From Rhodoligotrophos defluvii (GTDB taxonomy: Bacteria; Pseudomonadota; Alphaproteobacteria; Rhizobiales; Im1), in assembly GCF_005281615.1 (NCBI RefSeq), contig NZ_SZZM01000004.1:1-64000 (forward strand): DNA of 64,000 nucleotides. The letters run 5' to 3'. Positions 47,686 through 58,419 of the stretch are shown here, one piece after another; position 1 is the first letter of the stretch, and each line of letters opens with the position of its first letter. The notes beneath the pieces were generated by a model. That model saw nothing but the letters and a program-made list of their open reading frames with translations, searched no databases and was not told where the DNA came from. Both the position numbers and the translations under genes were made by a program.

Positions 47686-49557
47686 ATGGAAGTGACCAGG
47701 AGGGAGGCTCTTGGCCTGTTCGGCGTAACGGCCGCATGGGGTCTGCTACAACCTGGCCTCGGAAGCGCATGGGCTTCCATGCAGGCGCCGGATACCTGGC
47801 ACCATGGCAGCTCCCTTTTCGGGGATCTCAAATACGGACCCGATTTTCAGCACTTCGATTACGTGAACCCGCAGGCGCCGAAGGGTGGCCGTGTGAGGTT
47901 CCAGGCGTTGGGCGCCTTCGACAGTCTTAATCCATTCACCTACAAGGGCCGCCCCGCGACCGCGATTGTCTACGCATTCGATGCCCTCACCATGCCGTCG
48001 ATGGATGAGCCGAGCACGTCCTACGGGCTCATCGCGGAGGCGATCAAGTTCCCCGCTGACTTTTCGCAAGTCACCTATCGCCTGCGCAAGGAGGCACGTT
48101 TCCATGATGGGCAGCCGGTCACGCCGGCGGACGTCATCTTCAGCATGGAAGCCATCAAGAAGGGCTTGCCTCAGTACGCAGCCTATTACCGGAATGTGGT
48201 GCGCGGCGAGCAGACGGACGATAACGAGGTCACCTTCTTCTTCGACCAGAAGGGCAACCGCGAGCTACCCAACATCACCGGACAGCTGATCGTGCTCTCG
48301 AAGCATTGGTGGGAAGGCAAGGATGCATCCGGGAACCAGCGGGATATTACCACAACCTCGCTCGAACCGCCGCTCGGCAATGGTGCCTACCGGTTCGAAC
48401 GCATGAATGTCGGTCGCTCCATCGTTATGAAGCGCGTCGAGGACTACTGGGCCAAGGACCTGCCGGTCAATCGCGGCACCAACAACTTCGACGAGATCGT
48501 GCAGGAATATTTTCTGGATCCCGCCGTGGCCTTCGAGGCTTTCAAGGCGGACCAATACGACTGGCGGACCGAGAACTCCGCCCGCAACTGGGCCACGGGC
48601 TACAACTTCCCGGCCGCTCAGCGGGGCGATGTCGTTCGCGAGGAATTCAAGTTCGACAATCCTGCCCCCATGCAGGCTTTCGCCTTCAATACGCGGCGGC
48701 CGAAATTCGCCGACGCGCGCGTGCGCCTCGCCTTCAACTACGCCTTCGATTTCGAATGGGCCAATCGCACGCTGTTCTATGGCCAATACAAGCGGCCGGA
48801 TAGCTATTTTGCCGGGTCCGAGCTGGCATCATCCGGGTTGCCCCAGGGCAAGGAGCTCGCGCTGCTCGAGCCGCTGCGCGAGCAGGTGCCGCCCCAAGTG
48901 TTCACCGAGCCCTACAGCAACCCCGTCAATGCGACGCCGGCCCAGCAGCGCGAAAACCTGCGCAAGGCGATGATGCTGCTGAACGAGGCTGGCTGGACTT
49001 TCGACAAGGGGGCGCTGAAGAATGCCGCCGGCGAGGTGCTGTCGGTTGAGTTCCTGCTCGATGACCCGGCCCTGGAGCGGGTCGTCTTGGCTTACGTTCA
49101 AAGCCTTAAGCGCTTGGGGATCAACGCGACCATTCGTACGGTGGACACCGCTCAGTACCAGGCGCGTGTCAACACGTTCGATTTCGACGTGATCACCCAC
49201 ATCTGGGCGCAATCGCTCTCTCCCGGCAACGAACAGCGGACCTACTGGGGCAGCGCCGCGGCTGATGAGCCTGGCAGCGATAACGTGGTCGGCATCAAAA
49301 ACCCCGCCATCGACACGTTGATCGACAAAGTCATCTATGCCGAAAGCCGCGAAGACCTGGTGGCGGCTTGCCGGGCGCTCGACCGGGTGCTGCTCTGGAA
49401 CCACTACGTGGTGCCCCAGTGGTACTCGCCCCTGACCCGCACCGCGCGCTGGGACAGATTCGGACATCCGGAAATCATACCCAAATATCAGACCGGCTTT
49501 CCCACCGTCTGGTGGTACGACGCCGAGAAGGCCGCAAAGATCGGAGGGCAGGGCTGA
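47686..49557 (+). CDS. yejA: Periplasmic peptide-binding protein (YejA-like), copy 1
   Basis: 623 residues. A Tat signal begins TRREALGLFGVTAAWG. The extracellular solute-binding family 5 body shows GDLKYGPDFQHFDYVNPQAP, FQALGAFDSLNPFTYKG, LRKEARFHDGQPVTPADVIF and an ending near WWYDAEKAAKIG. It captures peptides (microcin C-type in E. coli YejA) for the YejBEF transporter. The following gene encodes a second, related binding protein. Confidence 0.85.
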   Translation: MEVTRREALGLFGVTAAWGLLQPGLGSAWASMQAPDTWHHGSSLFGDLKYGPDFQHFDYVNPQAPKGGRVRFQALGAFDSLNPFTYKGRPATAIVYAFDALTMPSMDEPSTSYGLIAEAIKFPADFSQVTYRLRKEARFHDGQPVTPADVIFSMEAIKKGLPQYAAYYRNVVRGEQTDDNEVTFFFDQKGNRELPNITGQLIVLSKHWWEGKDASGNQRDITTTSLEPPLGNGAYRFERMNVGRSIVMKRVEDYWAKDLPVNRGTNNFDEIVQEYFLDPAVAFEAFKADQYDWRTENSARNWATGYNFPAAQRGDVVREEFKFDNPAPMQAFAFNTRRPKFADARVRLAFNYAFDFEWANRTLFYGQYKRPDSYFAGSELASSGLPQGKELALLEPLREQVPPQVFTEPYSNPVNATPAQQRENLRKAMMLLNEAGWTFDKGALKNAAGEVLSVEFLLDDPALERVVLAYVQSLKRLGINATIRTVDTAQYQARVNTFDFDVITHIWAQSLSPGNEQRTYWGSAAADEPGSDNVVGIKNPAIDTLIDKVIYAESREDLVAACRALDRVLLWNHYVVPQWYSPLTRTARWDRFGHPEIIPKYQTGFPTVWWYDAEKAAKIGGQG

Positions 49558-49559
49558 GC

Positions 49560-51419
49560 ATGGCGCCGATCACACGCCGGGAGGCGATCACCCTTGGTGC
49601 ATTGATAGCGGCTGGTGCTTTGGCACCGCCGTCCATCCTTCGCGTTGCCGCGCAGACGGGTGGGGGCGAGCGCCGCCACGGCCTTTCCACCTTCGGCGAT
49701 CTCAAATACCCGCCGGACTTCCGGAATTTCGACTATGTGAAGCCGGAGGCCCCGAAAGGCGGCCAGCTCTCGCGCACCGGCACCTCATCGGTCAACACCT
49801 TCAACAGCCTCAATCCCTATATCGTCCGCGGCGATGCCGCCCAGGGCATGGGGCTGACCTTCGACAGCCTGATGGTGCGCGCGCAGGACGAGCCGGACGC
49901 CATGTACGGTCTGGTGGCGGAATCGGTCGCGATCGCGCCGGACCGGCTGAGCGCGACCTTCTATCTGCGCCCCGAGGCCCGCTTTTCCGACGGCTCCCCG
50001 CTCACCGCGGAGGACGTGGCCTTCACTTTCGAGACCCTGAAGAGCAAGGGCAGCCCCGCCTACCGGATCGCTTTGCGCGACGTGGCGGGCGTTCAGGTGA
50101 AATCGCCCCACGAGGTGACGTTCACCTTCCAGGGCGAGAATGTGCGCGACCTGCCGGCCCGGGTTGCCGGCCTGCCGATCCTGTCCAAGGCCTATTACGC
50201 GACCCGCCCCTTCGAGCAGACCACCTTGGAGCCGCCCCTGGGGTCGGGGCCCTACAAGGTCGGCCCGCTGAAGCAGGGAGCCTTCATCACCTACCAGCGC
50301 CGGCCGGACTATTGGGCCAAGGACCTGCCGGTCAATCGCGGGCGCTTCAACTTCGACGAGATCCGCTTCGAGTATTTCCGCGACCGCACCGCCGAGCTGG
50401 AGGCGCTGAAGGCGCGCGCCTTTCTGCTGCGGCAGGAGTTCACCGCCCGCGACTGGGCAACCCAGTACGACATCCCTGCGGTGCGCAACGGCCAGCTGCG
50501 GCGCGAGGAGCTGCCCGATCGCAATCCGTCCGGCGCTCAGGGCTTCTTCATCAACATGCGCAAGGAGAAGTTCAGGGATCCGCGCGTGCGCGAGGCGCTG
50601 AACTACGCCTTCGATTTCGAGTGGCTGAACAAGAACCTGTTCTACGACTCCTATACCCGGACGAACTCCGTATTCGAGAACTCCACCCTCAAGGCGGAAG
50701 GGCCACCCTCGGCTGAGGAGCTGGCGTTGCTCGAGCCTCTGAAGGCGCAGCTTTCCGAGGAGGTCTTCGGGCCGGCTTATGTCTCGCCGGTGAGCAACGG
50801 CTCCGGCCAGGATCGCACATTGCTGCGCGAGGCGGGGCGCCTGTTGGAGGAAGCCGGCTGGACCATCAAGAACGGCCGCCGCACCAATGCCGCCGGCGAG
50901 CCGCTGACGGTCGAGTTCCTCATGTTCGAGCCCACCTTCGAACGGGTGGTTGCGCCCTATATCAAGAACCTGCGCCTGCTCGGCATCGAAGGCCGGATGC
51001 GGATGGTGGACTCCGCGCAATACCAGGAGCGGCTCAAGAACTTCGATTTCGAGCTGACCAGCCAGCGTTTCGTCCTCGGCGTCACGCCGGGGCCGGAGCT
51101 GCTGGCCTTGTTCGGCTCGGCCGCGGCCGACCAGGTGGGCAGCTACAACCTGGCCGGCATCAGCAATCCGGCCGTGGACGCCCTCATTGATCGGATCATC
51201 CAGGCGAAGAGCCGCGACGAGCTTACCACCGCCGCCCGCGCCTTGGACCGTGTGCTGAGGGCGGAGCACTTCTGGGTGCCACATTGGTACAGCGCCAAGC
51301 ACCGGCTGGCTTACTGGGATGTGTTCGGACGGCCGGCGGTGATCGCCGATTACGATCTCGGAATCGAGGATACGTGGTGGTACGAAGCGGAAAAGGCAGC
51401 AAAGCTGGGCTTCAAGTGA
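49560..51419 (+). CDS. yejA: Periplasmic peptide-binding protein (YejA-like), copy 2
   Basis: 619 residues, ATG 49560, 2 nt after the previous stop. Tat signal TRREAITLGALIAAGAL. Same layout as copy 1 (GDLKYPPDFRNFDYVKPEAP, RPEARFSDGSPLTAEDVAF, ending WWYEAEKAAKLG), so the pair is a tandem duplication that has diverged, probably for different ligands sharing one permease. Confidence 0.85.
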   Translation: MAPITRREAITLGALIAAGALAPPSILRVAAQTGGGERRHGLSTFGDLKYPPDFRNFDYVKPEAPKGGQLSRTGTSSVNTFNSLNPYIVRGDAAQGMGLTFDSLMVRAQDEPDAMYGLVAESVAIAPDRLSATFYLRPEARFSDGSPLTAEDVAFTFETLKSKGSPAYRIALRDVAGVQVKSPHEVTFTFQGENVRDLPARVAGLPILSKAYYATRPFEQTTLEPPLGSGPYKVGPLKQGAFITYQRRPDYWAKDLPVNRGRFNFDEIRFEYFRDRTAELEALKARAFLLRQEFTARDWATQYDIPAVRNGQLRREELPDRNPSGAQGFFINMRKEKFRDPRVREALNYAFDFEWLNKNLFYDSYTRTNSVFENSTLKAEGPPSAEELALLEPLKAQLSEEVFGPAYVSPVSNGSGQDRTLLREAGRLLEEAGWTIKNGRRTNAAGEPLTVEFLMFEPTFERVVAPYIKNLRLLGIEGRMRMVDSAQYQERLKNFDFELTSQRFVLGVTPGPELLALFGSAAADQVGSYNLAGISNPAVDALIDRIIQAKSRDELTTAARALDRVLRAEHFWVPHWYSAKHRLAYWDVFGRPAVIADYDLGIEDTWWYEAEKAAKLGFK

Positions 51420-51472
51420 CTGGGCAGCGCACCCCTTCCCGCATCCGCCACGCTGCGAGGTGACCGCCTGCC

Positions 51473-52585
51473 ATGGCCAGTTATATCCTGAGAAGGCTTC
51501 TCCTGATGGTGCCGACCTTGTTCGGCATCATGCTGGTGAGCTTCGTCATCGTGCAATTCGCGCCCGGCGGGCCGGTGGAGCGCATCTTGGCCCAGATATC
51601 CGGCACCGATGTCGGCGCCACCGCCCGCATCGGCGGCGGCGGTGGCGATACCCTGGGCGGCGGCACGGTGGCGCCGGGCGGGCCGGGCAGCGACGTCACC
51701 TCCAAGTATCGCGGCGCGCGCGGCCTTGATCCGCAGTTCATCAAGGAGCTCGAGCGGCAGTTCGGTTTCGACAAGCCCGCCCACGAGCGCTTCCTGCTGA
51801 TGCTGAAGAACTACGCCACCTTCAATTTCGGCCACAGCTATTTCCGCGATGTGTCGGTGGTGGACCTCATCATCGAGAAGCTGCCGGTCTCCATCTCCCT
51901 CGGCCTGTGGATGACCCTCATCGCTTACGGCATCTCCGTGCCGCTGGGCATCGCCAAGGCCATGCGCGACGGCTCGAAATTCGACGTCTGGACCAGCGCC
52001 GTCATCATTGTAGGCTACGCGATCCCGAGCTTTCTGTTCGCCGTGCTGCTGATCGTGTTGTTTGCGGGCGGATCGTTCCTCGACTGGTTCCCTCTGCGCG
52101 GATTGACCTCCGACAACTGGGCGCAGCTGCCCTGGTACCAGAAGATCACCGACTATTTCTGGCATCTGGCGCTGCCGATCACCTCCCTCGTGGTCGGCGC
52201 CTTCGCCACCACCACCCTCTTGACCAAGAACTCCTTCCTCGATGAGGTGCGCAAGCAATATGTGATGACCGCGCGGGCGAAGGGGCTGAGCGAGCGCCAG
52301 GTGCTCTACGGCCACGTCTTCCGCAACGCCATGCTTATCCTGATTGCCGGTTTTCCCGGTGCGTTCATCGCTTCGTTCTTCACCGGCTCCCTGCTCATCG
52401 AAACCATCTTCTCTCTCGACGGCCTTGGCCTTTTATCCTACGAGTCCGTGATCAACCGCGATTATCCGGTCGTGTTTGCCACGCTTTACATTTTCGGTCT
52501 GCTCGGTCTGCTCATCAACCTGCTCAGCGACCTCACCTATACGTGGGTTGATCCCCGCATCGACTTCGAAGCACGGGAGAGCTGA
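51473..52585 (+). CDS. yejB: Peptide ABC transporter permease YejB
   Basis: 370 residues, ATG 51473. Typical BPD_transp_1 features: [20 protein letters not shown] at the start, [20 protein letters not shown] (the EAA loop) and the C-terminal [21 protein letters not shown] glycine-rich insertion ([18 protein letters not shown]) after the first helix is notable. The next gene starts immediately after the stop. Confidence 0.92.
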   Translation: MASYILRRLLLMVPTLFGIMLVSFVIVQFAPGGPVERILAQISGTDVGATARIGGGGGDTLGGGTVAPGGPGSDVTSKYRGARGLDPQFIKELERQFGFDKPAHERFLLMLKNYATFNFGHSYFRDVSVVDLIIEKLPVSISLGLWMTLIAYGISVPLGIAKAMRDGSKFDVWTSAVIIVGYAIPSFLFAVLLIVLFAGGSFLDWFPLRGLTSDNWAQLPWYQKITDYFWHLALPITSLVVGAFATTTLLTKNSFLDEVRKQYVMTARAKGLSERQVLYGHVFRNAMLILIAGFPGAFIASFFTGSLLIETIFSLDGLGLLSYESVINRDYPVVFATLYIFGLLGLLINLLSDLTYTWVDPRIDFEARES

Positions 52586-53770
52586 GTGGACGTGCTCGAC
52601 CCAAAAACCCGGCCGGCAGAGGGGCCGCTCAGCGCCGCGCAGAGCAGCGCTGCCCAGCCCGGCGCCGGCCGCTCGGGCTTCCTTTCCCCCATCAACCGGC
52701 GTCGCTGGGAGAATTTCAAGGCGAACCGGCGCGGCTTCTGGGCCCTGTGGATCTTCCTGGTGCTGTTCGTCCTCAGCCTGTTTGCCGAATTGATCGCCAA
52801 CGACCGGCCGCTCCTCGTCAAATATGACGGGCAGTACTACTTCCCGATCTATCAGAATATTCCCGAAAGCACCTTTGGCGGCTTTCTTCCCCGGACCGAT
52901 TTCCGCGATCCCTTCATCCAGGAACAGATCAATCAGAACGGCTGGATCGTATGGCCGCCGATCCGCTACTCCTACCGCTCCATCAATCTCCAGCTGCCGA
53001 CGCCGGCACCGTCGCCCCCCTTCTGGATGATGGGCGAGGAGCAGCGCTGCGCCGCCTATCCGGAAGGCGTCAACGATCCGAACTGCGTGCTCGGCAACCT
53101 TAACTGGCTTGGCACCGACGACCAGGGACGCGACGTGGTCGCCCGCCTTATCTACGGCTTCCGCATTTCCGTGCTGTTCGGCCTGGCGCTCACCTTCTTC
53201 TCCTCGATCATCGGGGTCGCGGCGGGCGCCATCCAGGGCTATTTCGGCGGCTGGACCGACCTTCTGTTCCAGCGCTTCATCGAGATCTGGAACTCGATCC
53301 CGACGCTCTACCTGCTGATCATCCTGGCGGCGGTCATCGAGCCGAGCTTCTGGGTGCTGCTCGGCATCATGGTGCTGTTTGCCTGGGTGGCCCTGGTCGG
53401 GGTGGTGCGGGCCGAATTCCTGCGCGGCCGCAATCTGGAATTCGTCATGGCGGCGCGGGCCATGGGCCATTCGAACCTCTTCATCATGTTCCGCCACGTG
53501 CTGCCGAACGCCATGGTGGCCACGCTCACCTTCATGCCCTTCATCCTCAACGGCTCGATCACCACGCTCACCTCCCTCGACTTCCTGGGCCTCGGGTTGC
53601 CGCCGGGCTCGCCGTCGCTCGGCGAGCTGCTCGCCCAGGGCAAGAACAACCTGCAGGCGCCATGGCTCGGCATCTCGGGCTTCATGGTCATTGCCATCAT
53701 GCTGAGCCTGCTGGTGTTCGTAGGCGAGGCGGTTCGCGATGCCTTCGATCCACGCAAGACCTTCCGGTGA
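52586..53770 (+). CDS. yejE: Peptide ABC transporter permease YejE
   Basis: 394 residues, GTG 52586 directly after the yejB stop. Second permease with the EAA loop (EFVMAARAMGHSNLFIMFRH) and FLGLGLPPGSPSLGELLAQG. The N-terminal 45 residues before the first helix are basic and longer than in E. coli YejE (394 against about 341 residues). Confidence 0.92.
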   Translation: MDVLDPKTRPAEGPLSAAQSSAAQPGAGRSGFLSPINRRRWENFKANRRGFWALWIFLVLFVLSLFAELIANDRPLLVKYDGQYYFPIYQNIPESTFGGFLPRTDFRDPFIQEQINQNGWIVWPPIRYSYRSINLQLPTPAPSPPFWMMGEEQRCAAYPEGVNDPNCVLGNLNWLGTDDQGRDVVARLIYGFRISVLFGLALTFFSSIIGVAAGAIQGYFGGWTDLLFQRFIEIWNSIPTLYLLIILAAVIEPSFWVLLGIMVLFAWVALVGVVRAEFLRGRNLEFVMAARAMGHSNLFIMFRHVLPNAMVATLTFMPFILNGSITTLTSLDFLGLGLPPGSPSLGELLAQGKNNLQAPWLGISGFMVIAIMLSLLVFVGEAVRDAFDPRKTFR

Positions 53771-53803
53771 CGTGCATGGCCCGCTCCAAGGTGAACCCGC
53801 GCG

Positions 53804-55438
53804 ATGACTGAACCCACCCCGTTGCTTTCGGTCGAGGAGCTGTCGGTCGCCTTCACCCAGGGCGGCGCGGCCACCCTCGCGGTCGACCGCATATCCTTCG
53901 ATGTGCAGCCGGGCGAGACGGTGGCCCTGGTGGGGGAGTCGGGCTCGGGCAAGAGCGTCACGGCCCTCTCCATCCTCCGCCTGCTGCCCTATCCGGCCGC
54001 CAGTCACCCGACCGGCCACATCCTCTTCGAAGGCCATGACATGCTCCGGGCAGACGACCGTGAGCTGCGCCGGATCCGCGGCAACGAGATCGGCATCGTG
54101 TTCCAGGAGCCGATGACCTCGCTCAACCCTCTGCACACGATTGAAGACCAGGTGGGCGAGGTCCTGAAGCTCCATCAGGGCATGACCGATGCGCAGGCGC
54201 GCGAAAGGGTGATCGAGCTGCTCACCCGGGTCGGCATCCCCGAACCCGAGACGCGGCTCGGCAGCTACCCTCATCAGCTTTCCGGCGGGCAGCGGCAGCG
54301 GGTCATGATCGCCATGGCGCTCGCCAACAAGCCTGCGCTCCTCATCGCGGACGAGCCGACCACCGCGCTCGACGTCACCATCCAGGCGCAGATCCTCAAG
54401 CTGCTGCGCGACCTGCAGCAGGAGCTCGGCATGGCCATGCTGCTGATCACCCACGATCTGGGCATCGTGCGGCGAATGGCGCAGCGGGTGTGCGTGATGA
54501 CCAAGGGGCGCATCGTGGAAGCCGGCGATGTTGAGCAGGTGTTCACCCGTCCGCAGCACCCCTACACCCAGCGCCTGCTCGCGGCCGAACCCAAGGGGCA
54601 GGCGCCCGCGGCAGACCCGGCCGCACCGGTCGTCATGGAGGCGGACGACCTCAAGATCTGGTTTCCGATCAAGCGGGGGCTTCTCAAGCGGACCGTGGGC
54701 TACATCAAGGCGGTGGACGGCGTCTCGCTCCGGGTCCACGAAGGCCAGACGCTCGGTGTCGTTGGTGAATCCGGTTCGGGCAAGACCTCGCTCGGGCTGG
54801 CCCTCCTGCGGCTGATCTCGTCCGAAGGGCGCATCGCCTATCTCGGCCGGGGCATAGACAAGCTCCCGGCCGGCGAGCTGCGCAGCATCCGCAAGGAGAT
54901 CCAGGTCGTCTTCCAGGACCCGTACGGCTCGCTCAGTCCGCGCATGTCCATCGCGGAGATCGTGGCGGAGGGACTGCTGGTGCAGAACAGGGGCCTCACG
55001 CGCCAGGAGCAGCGGGTGAGGGTGGCGAAGGCGCTGGAGGAGGTCGGGCTCGAGCCCGCGGCGATGGACCGCTACCCCCATGAGTTCTCGGGCGGGCAGC
55101 GGCAGCGCATCGCCATCGCCCGCGCCATGGTGCTGCAGCCGCGCTTCGTCGTGCTGGACGAGCCGACCAGCGCGCTCGACATGTCGGTGCAGGCCCAGAT
55201 CGTCGACCTCCTGCGCGAGCTCCAGCAGCGCCATGGGCTCGCCTATATGTTCATCAGCCATGATCTCAAGGTGGTGCGCGCGCTTGCACACGAGGTCATG
55301 GTCATGAAAGATGGACACGTGGTCGAGACAGGCACCACGGCGGAGATTTTCGAAGATCCGAAAACAGACTATACGAAAGCGCTCATAGCGGCGGCCTTCG
55401 CCCTTGAGGCGACCAATCCGGCCGCCGTGGCGACTTAG
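53804..55438 (+). CDS. yejF: Peptide ABC transporter ATPase YejF (tandem ATPase)
   Basis: 544 residues. Two ATPase halves, each with Walker A (GESGSGKS and GESGSGKT), signature ([20 protein letters not shown]) and Walker B ([24 protein letters not shown]). It energises the YejBE permease pair. Last gene of the transporter group. Confidence 0.95.
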   Translation: MTEPTPLLSVEELSVAFTQGGAATLAVDRISFDVQPGETVALVGESGSGKSVTALSILRLLPYPAASHPTGHILFEGHDMLRADDRELRRIRGNEIGIVFQEPMTSLNPLHTIEDQVGEVLKLHQGMTDAQARERVIELLTRVGIPEPETRLGSYPHQLSGGQRQRVMIAMALANKPALLIADEPTTALDVTIQAQILKLLRDLQQELGMAMLLITHDLGIVRRMAQRVCVMTKGRIVEAGDVEQVFTRPQHPYTQRLLAAEPKGQAPAADPAAPVVMEADDLKIWFPIKRGLLKRTVGYIKAVDGVSLRVHEGQTLGVVGESGSGKTSLGLALLRLISSEGRIAYLGRGIDKLPAGELRSIRKEIQVVFQDPYGSLSPRMSIAEIVAEGLLVQNRGLTRQEQRVRVAKALEEVGLEPAAMDRYPHEFSGGQRQRIAIARAMVLQPRFVVLDEPTSALDMSVQAQIVDLLRELQQRHGLAYMFISHDLKVVRALAHEVMVMKDGHVVETGTTAEIFEDPKTDYTKALIAAAFALEATNPAAVAT

Positions 55439-55483
55439 GCCAAAAGCACGGGCGCATGTGGCGGGGAGAGATCAGGACGGGCC

Positions 55484-56428
55484 ATGGCACTTCTCTACGT
55501 GACGAGCGGGTGGGATACGGAGGCATGGGCGGCGGGCATGGCCAAGCTGGCGCCGGGGCGCGACGTTCGGGCTTGGCCAAATTGCGGCAACCCCGATGAC
55601 ATCGAATACGCCTTCGTTTGGAAGCCACCCCACGGCGTGCTGAAGCAGTTCCGCAACCTGAAGGCGATCTTCTGCCTCGGCGCCGGCGTGGACCACATCC
55701 TGCTGGATCCGGATCTGCCCGACGTGCCCGTCGGCCGGGTCGTCGACCCCGATCTCACCATGCGCATGACGGAATACGTGGTGTTTCACGTGCTCCTGCA
55801 TCACCGCCAGCACCTGGCTCTGGCCGAGGCCCAAAAGAACCGGGTATGGCTTGCATCCCTCGAGCAGCCCGCGGCCTGCGATGTCCGCGTGGGCGTCATG
55901 GGCCTCGGCGCCTTGGGCGGCGATGCGGCCGCCAAGCTGCGGCAGATCGGCTTCCAGGTCGCCGGCTGGAGCCGCATGCCGAAGCACCTCGACGGCATTG
56001 AAACCTTCAGCGGGCAGGATGGCTTCAAACCCTTCCTCAACCGCACCGACATCCTCGTCTGTCTCCTGCCCCATACAGCCGACACCACCGGGCTGCTGAA
56101 CATGGACATCTTCAAGGCCCTGGCCCATGACGGGCGCCTGCCCGGGCCGTCTATGATCAATGCGGGTCGCGGCAAGATCCAGATCGAGGCCGATATCCTT
56201 GCGGCCCTAGACAGCGGCGTCCTCCACAGCGTGAGCCTTGACGTGTTCGAGCATGAGCCGCTCGACCCCGACAGCCCGTTGTGGTCGCACCCACGGGTGG
56301 TGATCACGCCTCATAACTCCGCCGATTCCGATGCGACGGCGCTGACCGGCACCCTGCTCGCCCAGCTCGAGCGCTTCGAACGCGACGGGGTCATGGAGAA
56401 CCAGGTAGATCCGCGCCGCGGTTATTGA
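55484..56428 (+). CDS. ghrA: Glyoxylate/hydroxypyruvate reductase A-like
   Basis: 314 residues. The NAD(P)-binding motif VMGLGALGGDAAAKLRQIGF (Rossmann GxGxxG), INAGRGKIQIEADI with the catalytic arginine, FEHEPL with the glutamate and ITPHNSADSD with the histidine are all present. It reduces glyoxylate or hydroxypyruvate. Confidence 0.9.
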   Translation: MALLYVTSGWDTEAWAAGMAKLAPGRDVRAWPNCGNPDDIEYAFVWKPPHGVLKQFRNLKAIFCLGAGVDHILLDPDLPDVPVGRVVDPDLTMRMTEYVVFHVLLHHRQHLALAEAQKNRVWLASLEQPAACDVRVGVMGLGALGGDAAAKLRQIGFQVAGWSRMPKHLDGIETFSGQDGFKPFLNRTDILVCLLPHTADTTGLLNMDIFKALAHDGRLPGPSMINAGRGKIQIEADILAALDSGVLHSVSLDVFEHEPLDPDSPLWSHPRVVITPHNSADSDATALTGTLLAQLERFERDGVMENQVDPRRGY

Positions 56429-56433
56429 TCGCG

Positions 56434-57618
56434 CTATGGCACGGCGATACGCCGGGCAAAGCGGCCATAGAGCAGGGCGGCCGCAGCGAACACGACGCCG
56501 CCCAGCACCGCCGAGAGGACCAGCGCGCTTTCCGGCCCGGCGGTCTCTAGCAGGCTGGCATAGGCGATCGGTGCCAGGGCCGAGGCGATGAACCCCGGCG
56601 CGGTGAGCTGCCCGACGATCGAGCCATAGGCGTGAGGGTCGAACAGCACCAGCGGCTGGGTGCCGCGAACGATGGTGATGAGGCCGTTGCTTGCCCCATA
56701 GGTGAAGGCGAACACCGCGCCGGCCACCACCGACCCGGTCGCCCCGAGGCCGACCAGGAACGACGCCGGCAGGATCACCGTCGCCAGCACGCCGAGCACC
56801 AGCGGGTGCAGCCGCATGCCGAAGGTCAGCTCGCACAATCGTGCCGAGGATTGGCCGATGCCGCGAAAGCTGGAGAGCCAGACCGCGGCGCCGGCGCTCA
56901 TGCCCAATGCTGACATGATGCCGATCATATGGGCCGACATGCCGGAATTGAGGAAGGCCGACACGGTGACCATCACCACATAGAGCAGGCCGGCCCAGCG
57001 CTTGTCTCCCGGCGTCTGGGCCAGCGGCTGGGGGTGGGATGTGCCGCCCCGGCCACCGGCGCTGTGCCGCTCGTCGGGGATCGACCAGTGCAAGGGTAGC
57101 GTCAGCAGGGCGATCGCCGCATAGCCGATGAGCGCGCCGCGCCAGCCGAACAGGGAAGCAAGCCCGTAGCCGATCGGCCAGAAGGCGGTGGACGCAAGAC
57201 CGCCCAGCAGCGTGACCTGCGATATGGGGCGACGTGCCAGATGGCCGCCGATCCGTGCCAGCGACGCGAAGGCTGCTTCGTAGAGCGTCATGCGCATGGC
57301 GACGCCCAAGCAGGCCCAGGACAGCGCATAGAGCAGTATGCCGTGGCTGAGGCTCAGGCCAAGGCAGCCCAGCGCGATCAGCACCGAGCCCGCGGACATG
57401 ACCCGCCGGCCGCCGTGCCGGTCGATGAGGCGGCCGATCGGTGCCGAGGTCAGCCCCATCACCACCAGCGCGCCCGAAAAGCCGCCATAGACGACCGTCA
57501 TCGGCCAGCCGAGATCGCGCGCCATGTCGACCCCGAACACGCCGATCAGGTAGTAGGACACACCCCAGCAGATGAACTGCGATAGGCTGAGCGCCAGCAC
57601 CAGGCCTCGGCTGATCAT
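56434..57618 (-). CDS. MFS transporter
   Basis: 394 residues, ATG 57618 overlapping the stop of the upstream GNAT gene. Twelve predicted helices with SAPIGRLIDRHGGRRVMSAG as motif A, the LARRPISQVTLLGG loop and RGTQPLVLFDPHAYGSIVG in the C-terminal half, a subset of monocarboxylate/oxalate-type MFS proteins. The gene converges with ghrA, stop to stop 5 bp apart. Confidence 0.85.
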   Translation of the reverse strand: MISRGLVLALSLSQFICWGVSYYLIGVFGVDMARDLGWPMTVVYGGFSGALVVMGLTSAPIGRLIDRHGGRRVMSAGSVLIALGCLGLSLSHGILLYALSWACLGVAMRMTLYEAAFASLARIGGHLARRPISQVTLLGGLASTAFWPIGYGLASLFGWRGALIGYAAIALLTLPLHWSIPDERHSAGGRGGTSHPQPLAQTPGDKRWAGLLYVVMVTVSAFLNSGMSAHMIGIMSALGMSAGAAVWLSSFRGIGQSSARLCELTFGMRLHPLVLGVLATVILPASFLVGLGATGSVVAGAVFAFTYGASNGLITIVRGTQPLVLFDPHAYGSIVGQLTAPGFIASALAPIAYASLLETAGPESALVLSAVLGGVVFAAAALLYGRFARRIAVP

Positions 57619-58160
57619 GCGGGGGGCGTGGCGTTGCCGGGCCCGAGCTGTCTCTGCATGAGCACCGTGTCGAGCCAGAGGCCGTGCTTCCACCCGACCG
57701 ACCGCAGGGTCCCCACGTGATGGAACCCCGCGCTCTCGTGCAGCCGGATCGAGGCATGGTTGGCCGAATCGCCGATAACGGCCACCATCTGCCGGAAGCT
57801 CCGCGCGGCCGCCTGGTCGATCAGGGTTGAAAGCAGCAGCTTGCCGATGCCCCGGCCCTGGAAGCCCTCGCCCACATAGACCGAGTTCTCGACCGTTGCG
57901 TGATAGGCCGGACGCGGCCGGTACGGGCTCGCATAGGCATAGCCGGCCAGCGCCCCCTGCCACAGGGCGACGATATAGGGATAGCCGCCGGCCACCAGCC
58001 GCTCGCGCCGTGCCTCCATCTCAGCCGCATCCGGCGGCTCGAGCTCGAAGCTGGCGCGCCCGAACAGGACGGCTTGCCGATAGATCGCGGTGATCGCGGG
58101 AATGTCTTCTGCTTGGCAATCCCGTAGCTGGATCGCCCCCGGCGGGCTTGAACTCTGCAC
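57615..58160 (-). CDS. GNAT-family acetyltransferase (phosphinothricin-acetyltransferase-like)
   Basis: 181 residues, GTG 58160. Residues 12-30 (DIPAITAIYRQAVLFGRASF), ALAGYAYASPYRPRPAY and VGEGFQGRGIGKLLLSTLID with the acetyl-CoA loop match the PAT/MddA group that acetylates phosphinothricin, methionine sulphoximine or similar small amines. Coupled to the MFS gene, suggesting modification plus export. Confidence 0.85.
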   Translation of the reverse strand: MQSSSPPGAIQLRDCQAEDIPAITAIYRQAVLFGRASFELEPPDAAEMEARRERLVAGGYPYIVALWQGALAGYAYASPYRPRPAYHATVENSVYVGEGFQGRGIGKLLLSTLIDQAAARSFRQMVAVIGDSANHASIRLHESAGFHHVGTLRSVGWKHGLWLDTVLMQRQLGPGNATPPA

Positions 58161-58419
58161 AGGACGTTCTCAACGCATGCTGGCCCTTGTCTGCCCGCCA
58201 TTTTGCGGCCTGCGCGCGGGTTAGGGAAGCCTATTGTCGCGCAGCCTGAACGTTTTGCACCGGCTCCGGCGTTCGCCTTGCCAGGGCCGCCGCGGCCGCC
58301 CGGATGAAACTTCCTTCAATAAAAAATTTCGAGCACGGAAGATCTGTGCCAGAAATACACATAAAAGTCAGCCTAAGGACGACACGTTTGATCAAGGTTT
58401 ATCAACGGAAGGGGGTATT

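Noticed and set aside
52433-55318. 961-codon minus-strand frame
   Set aside because: Antisense to yejE and yejF; no domain content, high-GC shadow.
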